64,000 bases of DNA. Source: Aquimarina megaterium XH134. Its GTDB lineage: Bacteria > Bacteroidota > Bacteroidia > Flavobacteriales > Flavobacteriaceae. The number at the start of each line of letters is the position of its first letter. Within the stretch, counting starts at the first letter, position 1. Below, one piece after another: positions 54,599 to 61,853 of the stretch. Under the pieces are notes generated by a model. That model was not told where the DNA came from and did no database searches. It saw nothing but the letters and a program-made list of their open reading frames with translations. Position numbers and translations under genes: made by a program. The DNA lies in NCBI RefSeq assembly GCF_000520975.1, contig NZ_JACB01000037.1, forward strand, positions 1 through 64,000, written 5' to 3'.

Positions 54599-56077
54599 AT
54601 GAGTAAGAATTTAACAAAGCGTAGTGAAGATTATTCAAAATGGTATAACGAATTGGTCGTTAAGGCCGACCTGGCCGAGAATTCGGCAGTAAGAGGGTGT
54701 ATGGTGATTAAGCCGTATGGGTATGCTATTTGGGAAAAAATGCAGGCAGAATTAGATAAAAAATTTAAAGAAACAGGGCATCAAAATGCTTATTTTCCAT
54801 TATTTGTGCCTAAAAGCTTATTCGAAGCAGAAGAAAAAAACGCAGAAGGGTTTGCTAAAGAATGCGCAGTAGTTACTCATTATAGATTAAAAACTGACCC
54901 AGAAGATAGTTCTAAGCTTATTGTAGATCCTAAAGCTAAGTTAGAAGAAGAGTTGATTGTACGTCCAACTTCTGAAGCTATTATTTGGAATACATATAAA
55001 GGATGGATACAATCATATAGAGATTTGCCTTTGTTGGTGAATCAGTGGGCTAATGTAGTGCGATGGGAAATGCGGACTAGGCTATTTCTTCGAACTGCAG
55101 AGTTTTTATGGCAAGAAGGGCATACAGCTCATGCTACAAGGCAGGAAGCAATTGCAGAAACAGAGCAAATGAATAATGTATATGCGGATTTTGCAGAGCA
55201 ATTTATGGCTATTCCTGTAATAAGAGGAAGAAAAACAGAGAGTGAGCGTTTTGCTGGAGCAGAAGATACATATTGTATTGAAGCGTTAATGCAAGATGGA
55301 AAAGCTTTACAGGCAGGTACTTCGCACTTCTTAGGGCAGAATTTTGCAAAAGCATTTGATGTAAAATTTACGTCAAAAGAAGGTAAGTTAGATTATGTAT
55401 GGGCTACTTCATGGGGAGTTTCGACTCGTTTGATGGGTGCTTTAATTATGACTCATAGCGATGATAATGGTTTGGTTTTACCACCTAATTTGGCTCCTGT
55501 TCAAGTAGTAATTGTTCCTATATATAAGGGAGAAGAGCAATTAAATCAAATTTCTGAAGTTGCTAATGCATTGGTCACTGACTTAAGATCTAAAGGAATT
55601 TCTGTTAAGTTTGACAATAGAGATACGCATAGGCCAGGAGCTAAATTTGCTCAGTATGAATTACAAGGAGTTCCTCTTAGGATTGCAATTGGACCTAAGG
55701 ATTTAGAAAAAGGAACTGTAGAACTTGCTCGCCGTGATACATTAACAAAACAATTTGTTGCTAAAGATGAAGTTGTTGAAACAATAGAGTCGTTGCTTGT
55801 AGAGATTCAGGAAAGTTTACATCAAAAAGCAACTCAATATAGGGATGAACATATTACAGAAGTAAATTCTTTTGATGAGTTTAAAGATGTTTTGGAGAAT
55901 AAAGGAGGGTTTATTTCGGCACATTGGGATGGTTCTGCAGAGACAGAGCAAAAGATAAAGGAGCTTACTAAAGCTACAATACGATGTATTCCTTTTGATG
56001 CAAAAGAAGAGGAAGGGAGCTGTGTTTATAGTGATAAGCCATCAAAAATGAGAGTGTTATTTGCTAAGGCTTATTAA
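54599..56077 (+). CDS. proS: Prolyl-tRNA synthetase (archaeal/eukaryotic-type, type 3)
   Basis: The 492-residue class II enzyme charges tRNA-Pro. It begins KNLTKRSEDYSKWYNELV and has class II motif 2 (NQWANVVRWEMRTRLFLRTAEFLWQEGH) and VRPTSEAIIW. There is no internal editing domain, matching the shorter type 3 form standard in Bacteroidota. The C-terminal part IPFDAKEEEGSCVY belongs to the zinc-like tail. It lies just before the two tRNA-Glu genes but has its own promoter. Confidence 0.95.
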   Translation: MSKNLTKRSEDYSKWYNELVVKADLAENSAVRGCMVIKPYGYAIWEKMQAELDKKFKETGHQNAYFPLFVPKSLFEAEEKNAEGFAKECAVVTHYRLKTDPEDSSKLIVDPKAKLEEELIVRPTSEAIIWNTYKGWIQSYRDLPLLVNQWANVVRWEMRTRLFLRTAEFLWQEGHTAHATRQEAIAETEQMNNVYADFAEQFMAIPVIRGRKTESERFAGAEDTYCIEALMQDGKALQAGTSHFLGQNFAKAFDVKFTSKEGKLDYVWATSWGVSTRLMGALIMTHSDDNGLVLPPNLAPVQVVIVPIYKGEEQLNQISEVANALVTDLRSKGISVKFDNRDTHRPGAKFAQYELQGVPLRIAIGPKDLEKGTVELARRDTLTKQFVAKDEVVETIESLLVEIQESLHQKATQYRDEHITEVNSFDEFKDVLENKGGFISAHWDGSAETEQKIKELTKATIRCIPFDAKEEEGSCVYSDKPSKMRVLFAKAY

Positions 56078-56104
56078 GGGTTTTAGAAAAAAATAAAATA
56101 ACAC

Positions 56105-56134
56105 TTGCAGCATTAAAAAATAGTTGTATTTTTG
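56105..56134 (+). promoter_or_regulatory. Promoter of the tRNA-Glu pair
   Basis: TTG at 56105-56107, a 19-bp spacer and TATTTTTG at 56127-56134 match the Bacteroidota sigma factor consensus (TTG-N17 to 20-TAnnTTTG), 20 bp before the first tRNA. Confidence 0.75.
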
Positions 56135-56154
56135 CATCCGCAATTAGACAACAT

Positions 56155-56226
56155 GGCCCGTTCGTCTATCGGCTAGGACGCCAGGTTTTCATCCTGGTAA
56201 GAGGGGTTCGATTCCCCTACGGGCTA
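56155..56226 (+). tRNA. tRNA-Glu (anticodon TTC), copy 1
   Basis: The cloverleaf of 72 bases has acceptor GGCCCGT with ACGGGCT (first pair G-T), discriminator A and no encoded CCA. The anticodon stem is CCAGG/CCTGG around the loop TTTTCAT, anticodon TTC at 56188-56190, and the T loop is GTTCGATTC. Confidence 0.96.
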
Positions 56227-56293
56227 CAATAATGAAATTAATTGCAAATTTAAAGTGAAAGCTATAAATTTGCAATCCTTGAAAAGGGAAAAT

Positions 56294-56365
56294 GGCCCGT
56301 TCGTCTATCGGCTAGGACGCCAGGTTTTCATCCTGGTAAGAGGGGTTCGATTCCCCTACGGGCTA
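56294..56365 (+). tRNA. tRNA-Glu (anticodon TTC), copy 2
   Basis: It is base-for-base identical to copy 1 at 56155-56226 over all 72 bases, with 67 bp between them. It is probably part of the same transcript. Confidence 0.96.
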
Positions 56366-56399
56366 CAAATTTTATAGTAAGAAATTTAATAGAAGAGAG

Positions 56400-56648
56400 A
56401 TGGCAAATCATAAGTCAGCATTAAAAAGAATCAGAAGTAACGAGACAAAACGTCTTAGAAACAGGTATCAGCATAAAACTACACGTAATGCTATAAAAAA
56501 ATTACGTGAGTCTGATAAGAAAGAAGCAGAGACTTTGTTTCCTACAGTTGTTTCTATGCTTGATAAGTTAGCTAAGAATAATGTTATTCATAAGAATAAA
56601 GCTGCTAACTTGAAATCACAATTAGCAAAACACGTAGCTGCACTTTAA
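56400..56648 (+). CDS. rpsT: 30S ribosomal protein S20
   Basis: The 82-residue basic protein begins MANHKSALKRIRSNETKRLRNR, typical of S20, and contains ARNAIKKLR-like and IHKNKAANLKSQLAKHV segments. It binds 16S rRNA in the small subunit. It lies 34 bp after the second tRNA-Glu gene and is likely in the same transcript, ending at the hairpin at 56674-56713. Confidence 0.96.
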   Translation: MANHKSALKRIRSNETKRLRNRYQHKTTRNAIKKLRESDKKEAETLFPTVVSMLDKLAKNNVIHKNKAANLKSQLAKHVAAL

Positions 56649-56673
56649 GTAGCGGTACTTTTATTATAATATT

Positions 56674-56713
56674 AAAATCAGGAGTGATATGTTATGGTGT
56701 CACTCCTGATTTT
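56674..56713 (+). terminator. Terminator of rpsT
   Basis: A perfect 14-bp stem (AAAATCAGGAGTGA with TCACTCCTGATTTT) is followed by a T-rich run. Confidence 0.85.
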
Positions 56714-56748
56714 TTATTTATTTTGAGAATTGTTATTTTTTTAGAAGT

Positions 56749-57228
56749 TTAGAGAATAATTATAATAACAAGTCCATTAGAACAGACAATAATGATGATT
56801 ATTGTTACTCTTTTGCCTTCATGTGTAACTCCTTCAAAAACAGTTACAGGTTCGTTTTTGTATTCGTGATGTACCTGAATTACTTCCCCGTTTATTCGAT
56901 GTTCAGCTAGTCCAATTCCAGAAAATTGTCTTTCGGTGATTCTGTAATCGGCAAAATCATCTTTTTTGAGATTTGCTTTTTCTAAAAATGTTTCTAAGGT
57001 GATTTCTGTACCTCTACGCTCCATAGGGTATTCATCTGCTCGTATAACACCATATTTTTCGTGATAATCGAGTTTAATATCATCAGGTATTTCGGATCTC
57101 TTGATTCCAATGATATCTTCCTGGGTAATTACTTCCTGAGTTTCGATTGTAGTGTTAACTTCTTTTTCACAAGATGAGAATAATAGTAACATAAAACTCG
57201 CCAAGATAGTTAGTGTGAATTTTTTCAT
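56749..57228 (-). CDS. Hypothetical lipoprotein, 159 residues
   Basis: The product has a lipobox in LLFSSCEKE. The body has no motif I recognise, with a run of acidic residues then YRITERQFSGIGLAEHRING. The C-terminus is odd: it ends in a hydrophobic Ile/Val-rich stretch (TIIIIIVCSNGLVIIIIL) after GKRV, which looks like a membrane anchor or an aggregation-prone strand. It faces rpsT and is separated from it by that gene's terminator. Confidence 0.65.
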   Translation of the reverse strand: MKKFTLTILASFMLLLFSSCEKEVNTTIETQEVITQEDIIGIKRSEIPDDIKLDYHEKYGVIRADEYPMERRGTEITLETFLEKANLKKDDFADYRITERQFSGIGLAEHRINGEVIQVHHEYKNEPVTVFEGVTHEGKRVTIIIIIVCSNGLVIIIIL

Positions 57229-57462
57229 AAGGTTTTAAGATTTATACTAGTTTCGATCAAATTTATATAGTAATAGAAACCAGTACTAGTTGTTCGTACT
57301 CTGTTAAAGGATTTTCTGATTCCTCCTAAAATTAATTTTGTTGGTAAAGTAAAATTAGAGATATTTTTATTCTAATAAAAGGGGGATTTCCCCTATTTTT
57401 CAATTTTATTAATTGATTTACAGTAGGTTACAGGGGTAGTGTTGTTTTATAATGCGAACTCA

Positions 57463-58701
57463 CTAAGCTTTGTTTTTTTCTTCTATCCATCTAGACATGA
57501 ATTCGGTGCTTCGTAGTGTATGATGCTGTAGTATGCTACCGATAAAGTTTTTGGTACGATGTTTATTAAGGTCTTTTTGAAGTTTAGAAACCTGATTGAG
57601 AAACGGGGTACAGAACTTTTTTTTCTGAAACCGTGTATTTGTAATCTCTATTCCGTTTTGTTGTGATTGTTGCCAGAGGCTTTCGTTATTATATAATCTT
57701 ATGGCTGCTTTGGCAAATTTTGAAGGGTCATCGATAACAAAACCGTTCCAATCGGCTTCTTCATCGAGCATTCCTTCTGCCCCTATAGAGGTGGTTACGC
57801 TTGGTGTGCCACAAAGCATGGCCTCTGCGAGTTTTCCTTTAATTCCTGCTCCAAATCGCAAAGGGGCAAGGCAAACGCGGGCTTGCGACATTATTTCTGT
57901 TGCACTTTTTGCCCATCCTTTAATATGAAACCCTTCTTCTGGATTGTGTAGTTGTGTTGCTTTAGGAGGAGGGTATGATCCATAGATATGCAGTTCTGTT
58001 TCTGGAAGCTCTTTTCTGATTAATGGCCAAATAACTTCTTTAAGGTATAACACACTATTCCAATTTGGTTCATGGCGAAAATTTCCTATAGTAACAAAGT
58101 GTTTTCTGTTTTTATACTCAGGCCATATTTTTTTTATCTCTGTAGTGATGGGGTCAAACAGAAAAGGTAAATAGAATAATAAGTCTTCATTTATTTTAAA
58201 GATCTCTTTAAGAAGTTTTATTTCAAAATCAGAAATAATTAGGGATAGATCGCATCGATATATGCTTGCAATCTCTCGTTTTGTAATGTCACTAGATAAA
58301 AGAGCGTCGTTGTTAAAAGTTGCATTGCTTTTAAATAATTCTTGCCGGGTTTTTCTAAGACTATGTAGGTCTTCTGTGTTTAATATTTTTAATGCATTAG
58401 GGCAATATTTTGTGACTCTCCATCCGAACTGTTCTTCAGTCATAAATCGATCAAACATCACTATGTCTGGTTGTTGTTTTTTGATAAAATCATCAAAACT
58501 AGAATTGTTAAGCTCTATTGTTGCTTTAGTGATGTTTGTGTTTTCGAGATTTACCATGCGCTCTGTTTCTGCTGCGGGGCTGGCAAAGGTGATTTTCCAG
58601 TTTTGAGCTTCGAATAGTGCTATAAGCTGCATCATTCTGCTTCCTGCTGCCGAAGAATTGGGTTCTGGCCAAACAAAGCCTATGATGAGGATATGATTCA
58701 T
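57463..58701 (-). CDS. Glycosyltransferase family 4-like protein
   Basis: From the ATG at 58701 (MNHILIIGFVWPEP) this is a 412-residue cytoplasmic GT-B transferase. It has the N-terminal WPEPNSSAAGSRMMQLI region and a C-terminal Glycos_transf_1 domain with FVTIGNFRHEPNWNSVLYLKE, LHIYGSYPPP, and the EX7E-type segment FGAGIKGKLAEAMLCGTPSVTTSIGAEG. Donor and acceptor are unknown. The longest frame starts at a TTG next to a terminator hairpin (58720-58740), which makes the ATG the better start. It is not in a sugar gene cluster here. Confidence 0.9.
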   Translation of the reverse strand: MNHILIIGFVWPEPNSSAAGSRMMQLIALFEAQNWKITFASPAAETERMVNLENTNITKATIELNNSSFDDFIKKQQPDIVMFDRFMTEEQFGWRVTKYCPNALKILNTEDLHSLRKTRQELFKSNATFNNDALLSSDITKREIASIYRCDLSLIISDFEIKLLKEIFKINEDLLFYLPFLFDPITTEIKKIWPEYKNRKHFVTIGNFRHEPNWNSVLYLKEVIWPLIRKELPETELHIYGSYPPPKATQLHNPEEGFHIKGWAKSATEIMSQARVCLAPLRFGAGIKGKLAEAMLCGTPSVTTSIGAEGMLDEEADWNGFVIDDPSKFAKAAIRLYNNESLWQQSQQNGIEITNTRFQKKKFCTPFLNQVSKLQKDLNKHRTKNFIGSILQHHTLRSTEFMSRWIEEKNKA

Positions 58702-58719
58702 TGTTTGTGCAATCAAAAA

Positions 58720-58740
58720 AGCCTCAGTTTTACTGAGGCT
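58720..58740 (-). terminator. Terminator of the 58764-60638 operon
   Basis: An 8-bp stem (AGCCTCAG with CTGAGGCT) and a 5-base loop are followed, on the minus strand, by a T run. Confidence 0.8.
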
Positions 58741-58763
58741 ATATGTTGTTAAACTAGTATTTA

Positions 58764-59540
58764 TTATAGTTTTGCAAAAAGTGCATTCATTTTTTCTTTT
58801 TCTTCTTTTGCAAGTTCTTGGTCAACTAAAATTCGACCACTGTGTTCATCTGTGATGATTTTCTTGCGAGAAGCAATTTCCATCTGTACTTGCGGCGGAA
58901 TGGTAAAGAACGACCCTCCAGAAGCACCACGTTCAATTGGCACAACAGCAAGTCCGTTTTTTACATTACTACGTATTCTTTTGTAAGCATTGATTAAACG
59001 TTCTTCGATCTCTTTTTGGTAATCTTCAGACTTAGAGATTAAAGCTTGTTCTTCTTTTTCAGTTTCAGCTAAAATAGCATCAAGCTCTCCTTTTTTGTGA
59101 GAAAGATGAGAGTTACGTTCTCCAAGCTTTGTTTTGGTCTGATCGATGATCTCATTTTTTTGAACAATCTGAGCTTTGTGTTCCTTGATATGCTTTTCTG
59201 CTAATTGAATTTCTAATTCCTGGAATTCAATTTCTTTACTAAGTGAATTGTACTCGCGATTATTGCGAACATTTTTTTGTTGCTCTCCGTATTTTTTGAT
59301 TAATGCTTTAGCTTCTTCAATTAGATTTTTCTTGTTACTAATACCTTCGGCGATAGTTTCAAGATCATTGTTTAGCTTTTCTAATCTTTTGTTTAATCCG
59401 GCTACTTCATCTTCAAGATCTTCAACCTCTAAAGGTAATTCTCCGCGTACGTTTCTGATCTCATCAACTCTAGAGTCTATTAATTGCAAGTCATATAGTG
59501 CTCTTAATTTTTGCTCAACAGTAACTTCTTTCTTTGCCAT
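58764..59540 (-). CDS. Coiled-coil protein of the C4 zinc-ribbon family, ribbon cysteines lost
   Basis: The 258-residue protein is mostly a long coiled coil (about 10-185, heptads rich in Leu, Glu, Lys), as in CT398/YbgI-neighbour type zinc-ribbon proteins, ending in a ribbon region (about 200-245: SGGSFFTIPPQVQMEIASRKK and EHSGRILVDQEL). In the usual family member four Cys bind zinc there; in this protein none is present, although the surrounding phrases are kept. It would form rods, possibly in assembly or RNA-linked roles; function unknown. It follows the Nif3-like gene by 3 bp, a common pairing in bacteria. Confidence 0.87.
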   Translation of the reverse strand: MAKKEVTVEQKLRALYDLQLIDSRVDEIRNVRGELPLEVEDLEDEVAGLNKRLEKLNNDLETIAEGISNKKNLIEEAKALIKKYGEQQKNVRNNREYNSLSKEIEFQELEIQLAEKHIKEHKAQIVQKNEIIDQTKTKLGERNSHLSHKKGELDAILAETEKEEQALISKSEDYQKEIEERLINAYKRIRSNVKNGLAVVPIERGASGGSFFTIPPQVQMEIASRKKIITDEHSGRILVDQELAKEEKEKMNALFAKL

Positions 59541-59543
59541 ATT

Positions 59544-60638
59544 TTATATGTATTGAATAGGATTGGTGTTTTTATCCGATAAAATGATTGCAAAATTACT
59601 GATTTTTTTTCTAAGATAACTAACAATTAGGTTTTTTGTGTATTGTTCGCTCTCATAGTGGCCAATATCGGCTAATATTAGCCTTCCTTCGGCTTCATAA
59701 AATTGATGATATTTTAGATCTGAAGTGATAAAAATATCTGCACCTGCTCGATGTGCATTGGCAATAGCAAAACTACCGCTACCGCCAAGAACAGCTACTT
59801 TTTTGATAGGCTTGTTTAGTAATGCTGAGTGTCGTACACATCCGGTTTTAAAAATATTTTTGATGTGTTTTAAAAAATCGAGCTCTTCTACCGGGTTTGG
59901 AAGCTCCCCAATCATACCCATCCCAATATTTTGATTTTTATTTTCAAGAGTGGTAATTTCATAGGCTACTTCTTCATAAGAATGATTTTCAAAAAGAGTT
60001 TTAAGAATTTTACCTTCACAATGTTTGGGGTATGTAATTTGAATCTGAGTTTCTTTTTCGCGATGTGTTTTTCCGATTTCACCAATTGATGGGTTTGCAG
60101 TATCAGAAGCTCTAAATGTTCCTGTTCCTTCAGAAGAAAAACTACAATTATCGTAATTACCAATGCTTCCTGCTCCGGCTTCAAATAGCTTGTTGCGTAA
60201 TGCTTCGGCTTCAGTAGTAGGAGCAAAGGTGACTAATTTCTTTATATTTCCGCTTTGCGGGATAAGAATTTTGCGATTTAGAAGTCCTAATTGCTCGCAT
60301 ATCATATTATTTACTCCGTGTATCGCATTGTCTAGTGCTGTATGAATAGCAAAAATGGCAATGTCATTTTTAATAGCTTTCATTACTACTCGCTCTACAT
60401 AGTTACTGCCATTAAATTTTTTGAGTCCTTTAAATACGATAGGGTGAAAACTTATAATGAGATTACAGTCGTTTTCTATTGCTTCATCTACTATGTTTTC
60501 GAGAGTATCCAGGGTTACCAGCACCCCCGTTACTACAGTTTCACGACTACCAACCAATAAACCAACATTATCAAAATCCTCTGCGTATGTGATTGGAGCT
60601 AAAGTTTCAAGATGCTGTATAACCTCTTTTATTTGCAT
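59544..60638 (-). CDS. Nif3-like dinuclear metal centre protein
   Basis: From the ATG at 60638 (MQIKEVIQHLETLAP) this is a 364-residue protein of the Nif3/GTP cyclohydrolase I type 2-like family, which forms hexameric rings with a two-metal site. Metal-binding phrases are visible: ISFHPIVFKGLKKF, AIHTALDNAIHGVNN and the late DIGHYESEQYT. The central segment (about 130-260) is the PII-like insert of the long form. The catalytic role is not settled. The longest frame adds 16 residues upstream, which look like non-coding sequence. It heads an operon with the coiled-coil gene. Confidence 0.92.
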   Translation of the reverse strand: MQIKEVIQHLETLAPITYAEDFDNVGLLVGSRETVVTGVLVTLDTLENIVDEAIENDCNLIISFHPIVFKGLKKFNGSNYVERVVMKAIKNDIAIFAIHTALDNAIHGVNNMICEQLGLLNRKILIPQSGNIKKLVTFAPTTEAEALRNKLFEAGAGSIGNYDNCSFSSEGTGTFRASDTANPSIGEIGKTHREKETQIQITYPKHCEGKILKTLFENHSYEEVAYEITTLENKNQNIGMGMIGELPNPVEELDFLKHIKNIFKTGCVRHSALLNKPIKKVAVLGGSGSFAIANAHRAGADIFITSDLKYHQFYEAEGRLILADIGHYESEQYTKNLIVSYLRKKISNFAIILSDKNTNPIQYI

Positions 60639-60743
60639 TATAATATGTTTTTGAATAAAAATTGAATGTAAAAAAACTTTTATCAATAATCAAAGTTTCG
60701 TTTTATACTTTTGTTGCACTGATATATTGAAAATTTTAAACGT

Positions 60744-61754
60744 GTGAATTTACTGCGAAAAATACTTTTACCTTTTGTTCCTTTTTATTATTTGATTACC
60801 TGGTTGAGAAATAAATTGTATGATCTGGGGATTAAAAAATCTAAGACATATACCTTTCCGATAATAGCAGTAGGGAATCTTAGTGTAGGAGGAACAGGTA
60901 AATCACCGATGGTAGAATATTTAATTACTTTGCTTAAAGATAAGGTGTCATTAGCAACACTTAGTCGGGGATATAAAAGAGAAACCAAAGGATTTAAGCT
61001 GGTTGCTACTTCTTCTACGGCAAAACAAGTAGGAGATGAGCCACTTCAGTTTAAAAGAAAATTTACAGATGTTGTTGTAGCGGTAGATGCAGATCGGCGT
61101 AGTGGAATTTCTAATTTAAGATCATTAACACCCGAACCGGAAGTAATTTTATTAGATGATGCTTATCAACATCGTAAGGTAAAAGCAGGATTCTATATTT
61201 TGCTTACTGCATATTATGATCTTTACTGTAATGATATTGTTTTGCCTACAGGAAATTTAAGGGAACCAAAAAAAGGGGCTGATCGAGCTGATATTGTTGT
61301 AGTTACAAAATGTCCTAATCCATTGTCTTTTGAAGAAAGAAAAAGAATTACAGATAAACTTGCGATAAAACCCAATCAAGATTTGTTTTTTACTACTATC
61401 GATTATGGAAATGATATCGTAAATATTTCTGGAACAAAACCAATCGGTTCCTTACAAACTATTCATTTTACTTTGGTGACAGGTATAGCTAATCCTACTC
61501 CTTTATTAGATTATTATACTTCTTTAGGGTTAACATTTGATCATATTAGTTTTCCTGATCATCATAATTTTACCGATACTGAATTAGATAAATTAAATGG
61601 TCTTGAATTTATTATTGCGACAGAAAAAGATTATGTGAGATTAGCTTCGGATATTTCTGAAGAGAAATTATGGTACCAGCCGATAGGAGTAAGGTTTGTA
61701 GAAGGAGCTTCTTCTTTTGATGATAAAATATTGAAGTTTATTGAAAAAAAATAA
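60744..61754 (+). CDS. lpxK: Tetraacyldisaccharide 4'-kinase
   Basis: The 336-residue enzyme adds the 4'-phosphate to lipid A precursor at the inner membrane. It has an N-terminal membrane-anchor helix (LPFVPFYYLITWLR), the P-loop VGNLSVGGTGKSPMVEYL, LSRGYKRETKG, and DDAYQHRKV. The frame begins with GTG at 60744 preceded by TACTTTTG at 60706-60713, a plausible -7 box. The lipid A assembly pathway fits the Gram-negative envelope seen elsewhere. It ends at a hairpin. Confidence 0.95.
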   Translation: MNLLRKILLPFVPFYYLITWLRNKLYDLGIKKSKTYTFPIIAVGNLSVGGTGKSPMVEYLITLLKDKVSLATLSRGYKRETKGFKLVATSSTAKQVGDEPLQFKRKFTDVVVAVDADRRSGISNLRSLTPEPEVILLDDAYQHRKVKAGFYILLTAYYDLYCNDIVLPTGNLREPKKGADRADIVVVTKCPNPLSFEERKRITDKLAIKPNQDLFFTTIDYGNDIVNISGTKPIGSLQTIHFTLVTGIANPTPLLDYYTSLGLTFDHISFPDHHNFTDTELDKLNGLEFIIATEKDYVRLASDISEEKLWYQPIGVRFVEGASSFDDKILKFIEKK

Positions 61755-61780
61755 GATCCTATAGTAGGATCTTGTTTTTT
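61753..61780 (+). terminator. Terminator of lpxK
   Basis: A 9-bp stem (AAGATCCTA with TAGGATCTT) and T run starts within the lpxK stop codon. Confidence 0.8.
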
Positions 61781-61853
61781 AATTCTGGCTAACTCAAATA
61801 AGTTTATTTATAAACTCGGTTAACCTTTGTTTCTCAAAAGCCATGCCAAATCA

